In this document: positions 15,265 through 23,878 of the stretch, one piece after another
How positions within the stretch are numbered: position 1 is the stretch's first letter
How the letters are laid out: each line of letters opens with the position of its first letter
From: CAZJBS01 sp964544475
Lineage (GTDB): Bacteria; CLD3; SB21
NCBI GenBank assembly: GCA_964544475.1
Contig: CAZJBS010000005.1
Location: forward strand, 151,558-215,557
Direction of reading: 5' to 3'
Length of the DNA stretch: 64,000 nucleotides
The notes under the pieces: generated by a model
The model's input: the letters and a program-made list of their open reading frames with translations, nothing else
Databases searched by the model: none
What the model was told of the DNA's origin: nothing
Made by a program: the position numbers and the translations under genes

Positions 15265-15857
15265 AAAAAAGTGGATTTCTATCGTTGGGTGTGATTTTAA
15301 CTGCGGCAGGGGCCTCCCTTTGTTGCATTGGTCCGGCTGTCTTATCGATTATTGGAATTGCAGGAATCGGAGCGTTCTCTTTTTTTGAGTCCTACAGGCC
15401 GGTTCTGATAACGCTTACGGCAGTTCTACTCGCCATTGGATTTGGTTTGGCGTACCGAAAAAGAGAAGTTCAATGCGAAGACGGATCGTGCAAAATGGAA
15501 AGTGCGGGTAAGTGGAACAAGATCGTTTTATGGGTTGCCGCGTTCATGGCATTTCTGTTTGTCATTTTTCCTTATGTTCCGATTTCATTTTCACAGGAAG
15601 GACAATACGTGAAGGATTCTCAGGTTGTGCAAATCGTGATTCCTGTTAAAGGAATGACTTGTACCGGATGCAACATGCATGTTGAATCAGTCGTCAAAAA
15701 AATCGAAGGCGTTAAATCCGTCAAAGCGGACTTCTCAGCCGGCGAAGCCGTTGTTCAATTCGACAGTAATAAAGTCAAAGTTGCGGCCATCGTCGATCAA
15801 ATAAACAAAACGACCGGTTACAAGGCATCAATTCCGGAAACAAAAATAATGAGGTAA
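15261..15857 (+). CDS. merTP: MerT-MerP fusion mercuric transporter
   Basis: 198 residues. Residues 1-110 are MerT-like, with three membrane helices and the vicinal C21-C22 in the first helix, plus a second Cys pair (C72, C77) in the cytoplasmic loop. The C-terminal 75 residues form a heavy-metal-associated domain with G-M-T-C-T-G-C at 131-137, equivalent to periplasmic MerP. The fusion would capture Hg(II) outside and pass it through the inner membrane. It starts in a four-base overlap with merR and ends three bases before the CopZ-like gene. No mercuric reductase accompanies it in this window. Confidence 0.85.
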   Translation: MKKSGFLSLGVILTAAGASLCCIGPAVLSIIGIAGIGAFSFFESYRPVLITLTAVLLAIGFGLAYRKREVQCEDGSCKMESAGKWNKIVLWVAAFMAFLFVIFPYVPISFSQEGQYVKDSQVVQIVIPVKGMTCTGCNMHVESVVKKIEGVKSVKADFSAGEAVVQFDSNKVKVAAIVDQINKTTGYKASIPETKIMR

Positions 15858-15860
15858 GAA

Positions 15861-16364
15861 ATGGATTGTTGCGCGCCAAAAAATATTTCGACCCAATTAT
15901 CGAATGTTTGCAAAGAGTGTGGTGAACGGGCGAAGTCGGTTCAGAGCATGACGCTTTACCACATGCTCAAAAGGCCGTTCGTAAATGAAATTCAGGACAC
16001 GACATATTTTCACTGTGAAACAGTGGAGTGTGATGTTGTGTATTTCAATAATGAAACCGGTCAATATTTCGTCCAAAATCAAATTCGTGTTTCTGTCGGC
16101 TCGAAACAAAAAGGGCCGGAGAAGCAATTATGCTATTGTTTTGATTACGCGGTAAAAGACATCGACTACGAAATTGAAAACACCGGTAAATCATCTGCGG
16201 CAGAAGATATAACTGCGAAAGTCCAAGCCAAACTATGCGCTTGCGAGATAAAGAATCCTGCCGGACGTTGTTGCTTGGGTCAGGTCAGGTTAGCCATCAG
16301 GGAAGGATTGGCAAGTCATTCAAGTGAAACCAATTTAACAGTCGAGGGAGGTGAGAGACAATGA
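15861..16364 (+). CDS. CopZ-like metal-cluster protein of the mer operon
   Basis: 167 residues with 13 or more cysteines. It has an N-terminal M-D-C-C, then C-K-E-C-G-E-R-A-K-S-V, then Y-F-H-C-E-T-V-E-C-D-V-V-Y-F. This is the pattern of the Zn/[2Fe-2S] domain of Archaeoglobus-type CopZ chaperones. A second Cys group (C-Y-C, C-A-C-E-I, G-R-C-C-L-G) follows near the C-terminus. In this setting it probably binds incoming Hg(II) or transfers it; redox chemistry is possible but unproven. It overlaps the following small gene by four bases. Confidence 0.75.
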   Translation: MDCCAPKNISTQLSNVCKECGERAKSVQSMTLYHMLKRPFVNEIQDTTYFHCETVECDVVYFNNETGQYFVQNQIRVSVGSKQKGPEKQLCYCFDYAVKDIDYEIENTGKSSAAEDITAKVQAKLCACEIKNPAGRCCLGQVRLAIREGLASHSSETNLTVEGGERQ

Positions 16365-16510
16365 AACGAAATCTGTTGATGCTTCTCACATTGGGTGGAA
16401 TCGCCTTTAGTCTTTTTGCATTTTCCGGATCAAGTGCACAATCGGAAGGTACTAAGTGCCCTTTAAAAGGTACGCCAGCCTGTCCAGAATATCCGAAGTG
16501 CTGTAAGTAA
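16361..16510 (+). CDS. Exported 49-residue Cys-rich peptide of the mer operon
   Basis: It starts at an ATGA overlap with the CopZ-like gene, with GGGAGGTGAG as a strong ribosome-binding site. A signal peptide (basic start, L-L-M-L-L-T-L-G-G, cleavage near S-S-A-Q) leads to a mature peptide of about 20 residues with four cysteines (K-C-P-L, A-C-P-E, K-C-C-K). A periplasmic Hg-binding scavenger peptide is likely from context. Confidence 0.7.
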   Translation: MKRNLLMLLTLGGIAFSLFAFSGSSAQSEGTKCPLKGTPACPEYPKCCK

Positions 16511-16515
16511 GTAGG

Positions 16516-16755
16516 TCACACTAATTTCGGCGTATATTCCCCATTGAACATGTAGTTGCCTTCCCGCAACCGCCGAAAGTATTCAATTACATCTATCCGT
16601 GCGATCCGCAGATCGCTCTTACCTTTACCATTGACTGGGAAGAATTTCATTTTTGGTCTATGATGGCGGAAGAATGAGGCCCGGCTCATGCCGAATGCAG
16701 TCTTGAAAATCCATACCACTTCTTTGCAGGATAGGACAGGTTCTTTTGGAATCAT
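16516..16755 (-). CDS. AlpA/excisionase-like helix-turn-helix protein
   Basis: 79 residues. A short N-terminal strand leads to a MerR/AlpA-type helix-turn-helix (L-S-C-K-E-V-V-W-I-F, then M-S-R-A-S-F-F-R-H-H) and a basic wing, ending in V-I-E-Y-F-R-R-L-R-E. Such proteins act as excisionases or integrase-directed regulators. Its position, about 60 bp inside the tmRNA-like attachment remnant, supports a directionality-factor role. It converges on the mer operon with only five bases between the stops. Confidence 0.65.
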   Translation of the reverse strand: MIPKEPVLSCKEVVWIFKTAFGMSRASFFRHHRPKMKFFPVNGKGKSDLRIARIDVIEYFRRLREGNYMFNGEYTPKLV

Positions 16756-16811
16756 AACATTAAGCCGCTGTTAAAAATGGTTTTAGATCGTAGATCAGCT
16801 TAATGCCCGAA

Positions 16812-16848
16812 AGAAAGCGGTTCGACAAAAGGTCGCTCGTCTCCACCA
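16812..16848 (+). other. 3' tmRNA/tRNA-like remnant: right attachment site of the element
   Basis: AGCGGTTCGAC, a TCGCT arm and CGTCTCCACCA give a T-arm, acceptor 3' strand and CCA, as at the 3' end of tmRNA (ssrA). The T-loop is 12 rather than 7 bases. No 5' tmRNA half is found upstream in the window. This is what integration into a tmRNA or tRNA 3' end leaves at the distal boundary. The intact gene should be at the left end, outside the window. Confidence 0.6.
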
Positions 16849-16852
16849 TTAT

Positions 16853-16888
16853 AAAGCCATGGCATTTTGAAATGCCATGGCTTTTTTC
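16853..16888 (+). terminator. Rho-independent terminator after the tmRNA-like remnant
   Basis: A perfect 14-bp stem (AAGCCATGGCATTT and its complement) with a two-base loop is followed by a run of T. Five bases separate it from the CCA end, so it is probably the original terminator of the target RNA gene. Confidence 0.85.
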
Positions 16889-16940
16889 TTCTTAAAAATA
16901 TTCGATGGATTCATGACAGGTCGAGAACTCTCCGTCCATG

Positions 16941-18248
16941 TCAGTTCAGGCAGATCAAGGTTACGGCGATTTCATCCCTCAGTTTTGGAGTCACATGAAC
17001 TTCGCCAGCATAGTCCTTCCAATGAGCAACGACTTCGTTGACTTCGTCGATAATTGCGGATGCTTTCTTGATATTGGCGGAACGTGCAACGGACAGCAAA
17101 TCTTCCTTCCTGATGTCCGTACGTTTTCCATTAATGCTTAGCGCATGTTGGCTGACCCACGCATGATCGGGTCGGTACGCATGGCAGATATCGTACGCCG
17201 GAGCAAGTTCCCACCGGCCATCTTTCTTCAAACGAAATGAAAAATTCTTGGTGTGGTCATCGCAATTTCGAGCCGCAACGTTGAAAGCCATCCTTCTGAA
17301 CATCTGTTCAGCGTCGGCATAAGACAATTTGAGTTCGCGCATGGTCTGAAAAAGCTGTTCATAACTGAAGCTGGTTACCAGGTTATAATCAAAATGTCTG
17401 ATGGCGCAAAACGTTTGGATGTGATGCCTGGTCGAGCCTCCCTCGCGGTCAAATCGTTTCGTCATGAAGTGGGCTCTGCCGTTCTCTTCCAATAGTCGCG
17501 AAGGCATCATATCGATGCCGCACGTACGGGCCATGTTGTAATACGCCATTTCGACGCGCCCATATCCGTGACTGATTCCAAGTTGCACGTCGCTGACCCC
17601 GTCCAGTTTCAAGAGCCAATGTTCGAATCCTTTGGGAGCTAGGGTCTGACCGGATCGCACGTCACCGGTTTTTTCATTGAACGCAATCACCGCTTTGGGC
17701 CTGGCCCCGCCCGCGGAGGTACCGATCCTGAGCATTTCCAGGATAGCTTTTTCTGCATCGCCTTGCAGGTTGGCCGCAAAAGCTTCCTTTCTTGACAGGA
17801 TATTTTGAGCCGTTTTGACCAGACGCTCTATTTCGATGGTGAATGCCCTTTTTCCTTCCGCGATGGTCGCCGGCTCAAATTCCAATGCGCCCATGCCTCT
17901 GCTACCAACAAAACACAGCGTCTCAACCGGATTCATGCTGTCCTGTGGACGTCCCTGGTGGGCCAGCCACATGTTGATCAATTCGTGTCCGTACCGATCG
18001 GGCAAGGCGTCGGCCAGCAGGCCCGGTAGTCCCTTGAACGTATCAAGTTCCGGTTCGCGTTTTTTGCGAAGTGCCGGAAACTTGAACAGGCGCTTGCCGG
18101 CGTCAATCGGCATCTGCAACGGAGACAGGTCCCAGCCGTGTGACAGGAAGGACCGATCATATTCAAAAGCGGCTACGCCCTCTGACTCCACCCAGGCGAC
18201 TGCGCCCACGAGTTCGCCCCAAATTCTTATTTCGGCAAGTTCCACCAT
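16941..18248 (-). CDS. hipA: HipA-family Ser/Thr kinase toxin
   Basis: 435 residues. The N-terminal subdomain carries the HipA signature W-D-L-S-P-L-Q-M-P. The Gly-rich loop is S-A-G-G-A-R-P-K-A (around 200). The catalytic segment N-C-D-D-H-T-K-N-F supplies the catalytic Asp and metal-binding Asn, followed by L-A-P-A-Y-D-I, the second metal site. Family members phosphorylate aminoacyl-tRNA synthetases (GltX in E. coli) and cause growth arrest. The gene follows the hipB-like antitoxin by 13 bases. It lies just outside the attachment site, so it belongs to the chromosome or the next island. Confidence 0.9.
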   Translation of the reverse strand: MVELAEIRIWGELVGAVAWVESEGVAAFEYDRSFLSHGWDLSPLQMPIDAGKRLFKFPALRKKREPELDTFKGLPGLLADALPDRYGHELINMWLAHQGRPQDSMNPVETLCFVGSRGMGALEFEPATIAEGKRAFTIEIERLVKTAQNILSRKEAFAANLQGDAEKAILEMLRIGTSAGGARPKAVIAFNEKTGDVRSGQTLAPKGFEHWLLKLDGVSDVQLGISHGYGRVEMAYYNMARTCGIDMMPSRLLEENGRAHFMTKRFDREGGSTRHHIQTFCAIRHFDYNLVTSFSYEQLFQTMRELKLSYADAEQMFRRMAFNVAARNCDDHTKNFSFRLKKDGRWELAPAYDICHAYRPDHAWVSQHALSINGKRTDIRKEDLLSVARSANIKKASAIIDEVNEVVAHWKDYAGEVHVTPKLRDEIAVTLICLN

Positions 18249-18261
18249 CGTTCACTCAGTC

Positions 18262-18588
18262 TTATTTGTTTTTTTTTCCCCGCGCCCTTCGTCTTTTTTC
18301 TTTTTGTAATTTGACCAGCGCCAGCGGACTGATGGAGGGCTCCACGGAAAAAACGTCCATCACCTGAAGTTGATCGAGGATGCGGAGCACGCGGATCAGC
18401 GTGGCCAGCGTGACGGTTTCGCCCCTTTCCAGCAGGCTTAGCGTGGACCGGCTGATGCCCGCCGCAAGCGCCAGCGCATCCTGTGTCCTGTTTTGATCAA
18501 GGCGATGATGCTGCACAAATGAGCCAATTTGAGCAAGGAGAGCTTCATCGTTCATCGAAGTCCAATTCTTGTATGATTTATCAATCAT
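18262..18588 (-). CDS. hipB: HipB-like Xre-family antitoxin
   Basis: 108 residues as drawn; an in-frame ATG at 18555 gives 97. A helix-turn-helix (T-Q-D-A-L-A-L-A-A-G-I-S-R-S-T-L-S-L-L-E-R-G-E) is followed by L-I-R-V-L-R-I-L-D-Q-L. The C-terminus is basic (R-R-R-A-R-G-K-K-N-K). It should neutralise HipA and repress its own operon. The upstream start codon lies within a palindrome that may be an operator. Confidence 0.85.
   Translation of the reverse strand: MIDKSYKNWTSMNDEALLAQIGSFVQHHRLDQNRTQDALALAAGISRSTLSLLERGETVTLATLIRVLRILDQLQVMDVFSVEPSISPLALVKLQKEKRRRARGKKNK
18573..18588. promoter_or_regulatory. Palindrome ATGATT-TATC-AATCAT at the hipB start
   Basis: Perfect 6-bp arms overlap the first hipB start codon. 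A second inverted pair (TTATCAT/ATGATAA) lies about 90 bp upstream in very AT-rich DNA. Autorepression by HipB at such sites is usual for the family. This also favours the downstream start at 18555. Confidence 0.4.
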
Positions 18589-18977
18589 AAAATATAAAAA
18601 TGACTAATAGTGAATGATTTACAATTCAAGTATAATTGCTATTATCCAATAATGCAAGCAAAATATTGAATTAATTATCATGCATTATTGTTAAAATGAT
18701 AATATTATGAACGAATAATAATACGAACGAAGCAACTATTTTCGAATTCGTTGGGCGGCCAAGGGCGGATTCACAGTCCAATAGATGGGTGGATTCTGTC
18801 AAGACAACCCCTACATGCGGAAGCCCGTGGGTGGCTTATTCTCGGACACGGGTAAGATGGTTTCTTTTGGAACGCCTTCTCTCGGTGGTCTTTTCCAGTC
18901 AATGGCCCCAACTAAACCGCCATGAAACAAGCTGGACTGTCAAGAGCGACGATCAGACCCAGGAAATGCGCACTGCC
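18589..18977. other. Intergenic stretch: AT-rich hip control region and unassigned DNA
   Basis: The half next to hipB (to about 18730) is very AT-rich and holds the probable hip promoter with several ATTATC/GATAAT words. The other half (18740-18977) is GC-richer, has no supported gene on either strand, and lies directly downstream of the KaiC-like gene. It could be a scar of a lost gene, but I recognise nothing in it. Confidence 0.5.
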
Positions 18978-21491
18978 CTACCTTGAGGAATATCGGTGAG
19001 CTTTAGTATACTTGACCGTACGGTTCCTCTTAGGACTATATTCGGTTCCATTACTGTCGCACAAACCAATTATCTGCAAGCTGTCACGGTCCCAAACAAG
19101 AACTTCAGAAGGAACTGGCTGCTTAATGGCGCTTTTTACTTGAATATGGTATGATCGTCTTCCCTGCACTATTTCTTGTGTAATACTAAGAAAGAAGTCC
19201 GTTGCCTGAACGAGGGCATGCAAAAAAGGTGCTTGTTGTTCTCTAAGTAAGGCGTTATTCGGTTGTTCTCGCGACAATGTGCTATCTCGGTCGTCAACGG
19301 AAAAAGTTGTAAATGTGGTTACAACAGTCAGGTCATATCTTGACAGAATATTGTAGACTAACGGCCAAACCATATCTCGTTTCTGCAGTTCTGTAAACTG
19401 CAGAAAAACATTATGAAGGCCATCAAGTAAAATACCCGTGAAGGGTTCCCCGTGTAATATTGCACCGTCTAGTTTTCGTGTGATCTTGCTAATGACATCT
19501 TCTGGCAGAAGGAACCCCGGGTAAAATGCTATGCAGTGAATTTCATCTCTAATTGCCCTACGCGAAGTGATGTAATTCTTCACGAGAGAATTATAGTAAT
19601 CCTCGGGATACAAAAAAGAAACGATTAGCAACTTCCTCTTATGTTCTGTTTTGACATGTGAATGGTCGGAAAGGTGCTTTAGTCCGACGTTCGTTCGCGG
19701 AAAACCTGCTAGAGTGATTTCTGAAGAAGGCGTCATAAGAAGCCTTAAAGCAAATCCAGCCTTACCGCTGCTGCCTACCCCGTGTATCAGGATGTGCGAT
19801 CGCCTAAAAAGTGATAAAGAAAAAATTCTGGCAGTTTTCCTATCTTGTGACTCGTTCGAGACTACTATTCTGTGAACAAGGTTTTGCTCATCGGGAAGAA
19901 GCCTCCTAATACGCTCTCTCAAATCAATGTGAGAAGGTACCTGCGGATAAATTCTGAAACCAGCGGATCGGGACAAATGAAAAATATGGGATCCCTGGCG
20001 TGATATCTGATGTCGCGTCTTGATCAACTGAATTACGCGATGAGGCTTGGTGTCTACTTCTTTAGTTCTTTCGTGCAACAGCTTCAGAGAAATATCAGTA
20101 AGATAATCTAATCTCACGGCGTCCGCTAAATTGTCACCAGAGATAAGAATTACCAATGAACGCAGCTTCCGGCATATTCTTATGAACTCTTCAAGCTGAT
20201 GAAAGAACCTTTTTTGGTCGCTGTTTTCGAGGAGCAGACCAGTTATGTTGTCAATAACCACCAGTGCGGGGCATATTGCTGGCATTGTATCATCATTATT
20301 CTGCTTCATGGTCGGAGGAGACAATTTTTTGAGAATAAGTTCTCCGAAGTTTTCGATATCCCAGTCCGTCTTCAGCCTAACAGGTGTAAACCAACCAGAA
20401 ATTCGACTATTCACCGCTGGGCGTGGCTGCAATTCGAAAATTGATGAATTCCGAAGATAGTCTGGTATCAGAGAATTGAGGCGGTTCCACAGATCATGTA
20501 CGCCTTCTTCCAAGGAAAAATAGAGGCACTTGGTATTGAGAGGAGCTAGGATAGCCGCAAGCGCAAGTGCAAAAGACGTTTTGCCGCTACCTGCTCCTCC
20601 ACTAATGCTCATGACCAAACTTGAGTTGTGGGCTTTTCTCAAGCCGCCAAAAAAAATAACTTCAGCGCCCCTCACTGGCAAGGGGATTCCGATCATTTCA
20701 TTGATTACTTCGGACGAGTCAGGTAACTTTGAAAACGCTGGCGACAGTCGAAAGCGGTAAGTGGGAGGTTTGAGCCAATTCTTGGAGTTGAGAAATTTAC
20801 ACCGCAAACTGGAGCTATTAAACCATAAAACAGCAGCCCCCTTCATCGCAAGATAATGCCCAACTACCAAATTGGCTCTCGTTTGGATGCTTTGTGAATG
20901 AACATCCTTTGGCCATCTAGCCTGAATATCGATATGATGATTGAAAGTTGAGATTGCATCCTGAATGAATTCTGGCTTGAGGTCATCAAACTTAGAATCG
21001 TTGGTATCCACATCCGGATGAACATGAAAATTACTGTACAAGAGACCGCGACAAGTGGCCAACGCATAAGCAGCAGTCTGTGGCTCGTCTGGTATTGTAA
21101 GGGCTTGATAGAGTATGCGCAGTGGTGATGGAAGGACAGACCCTTTGAAGCTGGGAGACTTGGTAATCTCCAGTGATTCGTTGAAAGCTTGGATAGTTAG
21201 CTTTGAGAGACGCGGATACGTTTTCAGCTTAGTGATGTGAGAAGTTTGAAGACCACGTGTTATATGGCGATCTTTTCCAGAGGGAAACAGGTTTTTCAGA
21301 TCCCTAAAACAATTCGTGAACTCAGCATCAGTCGGATCGAGCGGCTCGCGATTGTCCGACTTTTTGACACAAATCGAAAGTGCTTTTATGATGGCCGCCA
21401 ATAAACTTGGAAGGGCTTGACCATAAGGTAAGTGATGAGTTTCTATCATGCGACTGCGCGTGATGGCACCTATAGGGTCAAACTTGGACAA
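18978..21491 (-). CDS. Large KaiC/RecA-like double-ATPase protein
   Basis: 837 residues. The first 270 have no recognised domain. A RecA/KaiC-type ATPase follows: Walker A S-G-G-A-G-S-G-K-T at 297-305, the KaiC-like strand C-L-Y-F-S-L-E-E about 25 residues on, and Walker B P-A-L-V-V-I-D-N-I. A second, similar half begins near residue 560. Its P-loop reads G-V-G-S-S-G-K-A, lacking the Ser/Thr after Lys, and is followed by I-L-L-D-G-L-H, so the second site is probably degenerate. Such proteins sense or signal by ATP-driven oligomerisation. Its start overlaps the upstream unknown gene by 22 bases, making it the last gene of a three-gene unit inside a defence island. Confidence 0.75.
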   Translation of the reverse strand: MSKFDPIGAITRSRMIETHHLPYGQALPSLLAAIIKALSICVKKSDNREPLDPTDAEFTNCFRDLKNLFPSGKDRHITRGLQTSHITKLKTYPRLSKLTIQAFNESLEITKSPSFKGSVLPSPLRILYQALTIPDEPQTAAYALATCRGLLYSNFHVHPDVDTNDSKFDDLKPEFIQDAISTFNHHIDIQARWPKDVHSQSIQTRANLVVGHYLAMKGAAVLWFNSSSLRCKFLNSKNWLKPPTYRFRLSPAFSKLPDSSEVINEMIGIPLPVRGAEVIFFGGLRKAHNSSLVMSISGGAGSGKTSFALALAAILAPLNTKCLYFSLEEGVHDLWNRLNSLIPDYLRNSSIFELQPRPAVNSRISGWFTPVRLKTDWDIENFGELILKKLSPPTMKQNNDDTMPAICPALVVIDNITGLLLENSDQKRFFHQLEEFIRICRKLRSLVILISGDNLADAVRLDYLTDISLKLLHERTKEVDTKPHRVIQLIKTRHQISRQGSHIFHLSRSAGFRIYPQVPSHIDLRERIRRLLPDEQNLVHRIVVSNESQDRKTARIFSLSLFRRSHILIHGVGSSGKAGFALRLLMTPSSEITLAGFPRTNVGLKHLSDHSHVKTEHKRKLLIVSFLYPEDYYNSLVKNYITSRRAIRDEIHCIAFYPGFLLPEDVISKITRKLDGAILHGEPFTGILLDGLHNVFLQFTELQKRDMVWPLVYNILSRYDLTVVTTFTTFSVDDRDSTLSREQPNNALLREQQAPFLHALVQATDFFLSITQEIVQGRRSYHIQVKSAIKQPVPSEVLVWDRDSLQIIGLCDSNGTEYSPKRNRTVKYTKAHRYSSR

Positions 21492-22225
21492 GACATTTGC
21501 ACTATTTTCCTCTGTATGAAATTCTCAATTGTCGCGGCACATCTCCTTGCCTCCTCGCTGAGGCTTGTCTTTAGCTGACTCTCGAGTAATCCCCTTTCAT
21601 CAGCCCAACTCGTCAAAAGGCTTTGATCCTTATCAGAAAGTCGCCTCATCCACCGGTGTATCGCAGCCTTAAGATCCGGTTTAGATATGTTACTATCGGC
21701 CTCCCATGTAACGAGGCATTCGTACAAGCTTACGAAGTCGTTGTCCTTTCCAAGAATGTCGTCAACAAATGATACACATTTTTGCCAATCGACAATGGCT
21801 AAGATTTCCGCCCATAGCCATGGATTCCTCCTGACCAATTCGTCTTCATTATTCATTAAGTCCTCAATTTCATATTTCAGAAAGGCCGACCGGTGAAGGA
21901 GAGCAATGGTCTTAATCAAAATTGCTCTTTTTCTAGTATCACGGATATCTTGAAGAATCTCCTTGTAATCACGAGCGATTGCATCATCACGGATACCACT
22001 TAGATCGATGAAGCTCATCAAGCTAGTAAGATCATCACGGCTGAAACGCTTAAGACTTGGCTTCATTTCTTGAAGAAAAGACCTGTATACTCCCTGTTCC
22101 GATAACTCGGAAGAAACTCCAGTTGCAATCTGAACCATTCGCGTCATTCCTTCACGATCTGGAACATCTTTGCGATGAAATTGAATCAGATTCTTGAATG
22201 CAGACAATGAATCAATGGCGGGCAT
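21470..22225 (-). CDS. Unknown helical protein of the KaiC-like unit
   Basis: 251 residues, predominantly alpha-helical and charged, with no membrane segment and no catalytic motif I recognise. Repeated helix pairs (residues 60-130 and 140-190, W-L-W-A-E-I-L-A-I-V-D-W) suggest a HEAT/TPR-like scaffold. It overlaps the 244-residue gene upstream by 14 bases and the ATPase gene downstream by 22 bases, so all three are probably made as subunits of one complex. Confidence 0.6.
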   Translation of the reverse strand: MPAIDSLSAFKNLIQFHRKDVPDREGMTRMVQIATGVSSELSEQGVYRSFLQEMKPSLKRFSRDDLTSLMSFIDLSGIRDDAIARDYKEILQDIRDTRKRAILIKTIALLHRSAFLKYEIEDLMNNEDELVRRNPWLWAEILAIVDWQKCVSFVDDILGKDNDFVSLYECLVTWEADSNISKPDLKAAIHRWMRRLSDKDQSLLTSWADERGLLESQLKTSLSEEARRCAATIENFIQRKIVQMSCPSLTL

Positions 22226-22946
22226 CGTAGATCTCTCCTATGTTGTCAAAAAAATTCGGTTTATGTACGATTTCTTTATACCCCCCAGCTTTTGTACATA
22301 AGGGAAGCGGCTTAGTCTTTCCGCCGGGTTGCCATTGATCGCAAAATTCTGCATCGAAAGCAGTAGGTCTATACGCCTTTATCGAATGTGGAAGCTTATG
22401 AGCGATTGCATATTTGGGGTGCTTCTGATCAGATAACCCTAGTTGGCATGATAATATCGACAAGTTGATCTCTGAATAAAAGGAGCCAGATACTTGGTCG
22501 TTCTCAAAACTCCACATGAGGTGGCGGCCAAACCTGCAGCCAGCGTAGGCTCTTTTAAGGGCAGTCAAGAGAGCGTACTTATTGCTGGACCTCAAACAAT
22601 CGTCTATGGTTCGGCGCAATTGTGTAGGTGTGATAATTTTTCCTCTCCGCTTTAAGAGTTCATCAGCCAGCGCTTCGCACAGAGATACTTTCATGGTCAT
22701 TCGTCCGATGATGTTCTGTATGACCACTTGTGAACCTAAGCGTTGATGTTTACGGAAGAATTTTAAGCAGAGGTTCTTAAGTTTTGGCTCGGCTCCGTTT
22801 ATAGACTCGAGCAAATCAAAGAACTTCCGAAGACTTTTTGAGTCAAGACCTCGATCTGACAATATGTTCTTCTGTACTTTCGGCCATTTTTCTTCAAACA
22901 AGCGAGCGGCACTGCAGTTAGGATACTTCGTCTTTTTTCGTGGCAT
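22212..22946 (-). CDS. Unknown protein, first gene of the KaiC-like unit
   Basis: 244 residues. The N-terminal two thirds are basic and helical. The C-terminal 80 residues have a distinctive pattern: Y-A-I-A-H-K-L-P, then P-T-A-F-D-A-E-F-C, then W-Q-P-G-G-K-T-K-P-L and E-I-V-H-K-P-N. This looks like a conserved domain with possible catalytic His, Asp, Cys and Lys residues, but I cannot name it. 272 bp of sequence without a gene separates it from the glycosylase gene upstream, enough for its own promoter. Confidence 0.6.
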   Translation of the reverse strand: MPRKKTKYPNCSAARLFEEKWPKVQKNILSDRGLDSKSLRKFFDLLESINGAEPKLKNLCLKFFRKHQRLGSQVVIQNIIGRMTMKVSLCEALADELLKRRGKIITPTQLRRTIDDCLRSSNKYALLTALKRAYAGCRFGRHLMWSFENDQVSGSFYSEINLSILSCQLGLSDQKHPKYAIAHKLPHSIKAYRPTAFDAEFCDQWQPGGKTKPLPLCTKAGGYKEIVHKPNFFDNIGEIYDARH

Positions 22947-23218
22947 GAGCGAGCTTTCGTCTCTTATGAAATATGGTTAACTGATCGGCCAGCCCCAATA
23001 ATCAGAACCCCTGTCAGTATCCAGCCCATGATTTGGATTTCGAACGCGAGGCGTTGGATGCGTGACATGCGTAGGATGACACATGAGCGATGCCCCTAGC
23101 AATATTATCATTCATGAACAAATTATCAAGATGATTCCTGGTTGTTTAGACGGGTCACATTTGCACGAACTGAGATATTATTTTCACTGGACTGGAGACG
23201 CAATGTCAGATTCCACAG

Positions 23219-23878
23219 TCAAGAAAAAATTCCTGAGTAGTAGTGGCATCGACGTCTAATTGAACAAGTTCTACACCCTGGATTGACTGGCTTACAAATC
23301 AGCGCCGCAAAATCCAAGAGAGCCAAATTTGCTTCTCGTGGTTTTCTGCATTTACTGAATGCTTTGGAAAGAGCAATGATCGAAGCATCACGACGGGCTT
23401 CGTTTCGCACCTTTGCGCCGAAGAAGCGACAAAAAATCCTCACTACATTGGAATCAACAATCCATTCCGGTTTCATGAAAGCTATTGAGAGGACTGCACC
23501 GGCTACATAGTCTCCGACCCCAGGAAGTGTGAGCAGTTGTTCGCGACACCTCGGAACTTCGCCATTGAATTTGCTGAGCAGTTCTTTACCCAGCAGGCAA
23601 AATTTTGAGATTCTCCATCTTAGGCCAAGGGGAAGGAGTATTCTACGCACAACTTGTCGATTCGCTAAGACAAGTTCCGATGGTTTGCTGAATCTTCGAA
23701 CAAAATCCTTGTAGACCACTTCAACTTGATCTGCCTTTGTTCTCTGCAACATCATTTCTGCGATAAGGACTCTCCACGGGTCTGAAGTGCGCCGCCACGG
23801 ATAATCACGGGCGTTCCTTTCGAACCACAACAAAAGTCGAGATCGAAGAAATCGGATCTTTTCAGAATCGGGAGCCAT
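23219..23878 (-). CDS. MIG-like T/G mismatch DNA glycosylase (HhH-GPD, 4Fe-4S)
   Basis: 219 residues. The start (Y-P-W-R-R-T-S-D-P-W, then E-M-M-L-Q-R-T-K-A) resembles MIG of Methanobacterium thermoformicicum and MutY. The helix-hairpin-helix is L-P-G-V-G-D-Y-V-A-G-A-V. It has Y124 where endonuclease III has its catalytic Lys, as in MIG, and the essential Asp D142 in V-D-S-N-V. The C-terminus has C-x6-C-x2-C-x5-C for an iron-sulphur cluster. MIG-type enzymes remove T from T/G mismatches left by deaminated m5C. It overlaps the m5C methyltransferase gene by 17 bases, the exact context where this repair is needed. Confidence 0.85.
   Translation of the reverse strand: MAPDSEKIRFLRSRLLLWFERNARDYPWRRTSDPWRVLIAEMMLQRTKADQVEVVYKDFVRRFSKPSELVLANRQVVRRILLPLGLRWRISKFCLLGKELLSKFNGEVPRCREQLLTLPGVGDYVAGAVLSIAFMKPEWIVDSNVVRIFCRFFGAKVRNEARRDASIIALSKAFSKCRKPREANLALLDFAALICKPVNPGCRTCSIRRRCHYYSGIFS

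Noticed and set aside
18789..18986. Plus-strand open frame between hipB and the KaiC-like gene
   Set aside because: No family, no ribosome-binding site and it runs into the ATPase gene end; could be a degraded insertion but I see no terminal repeats.
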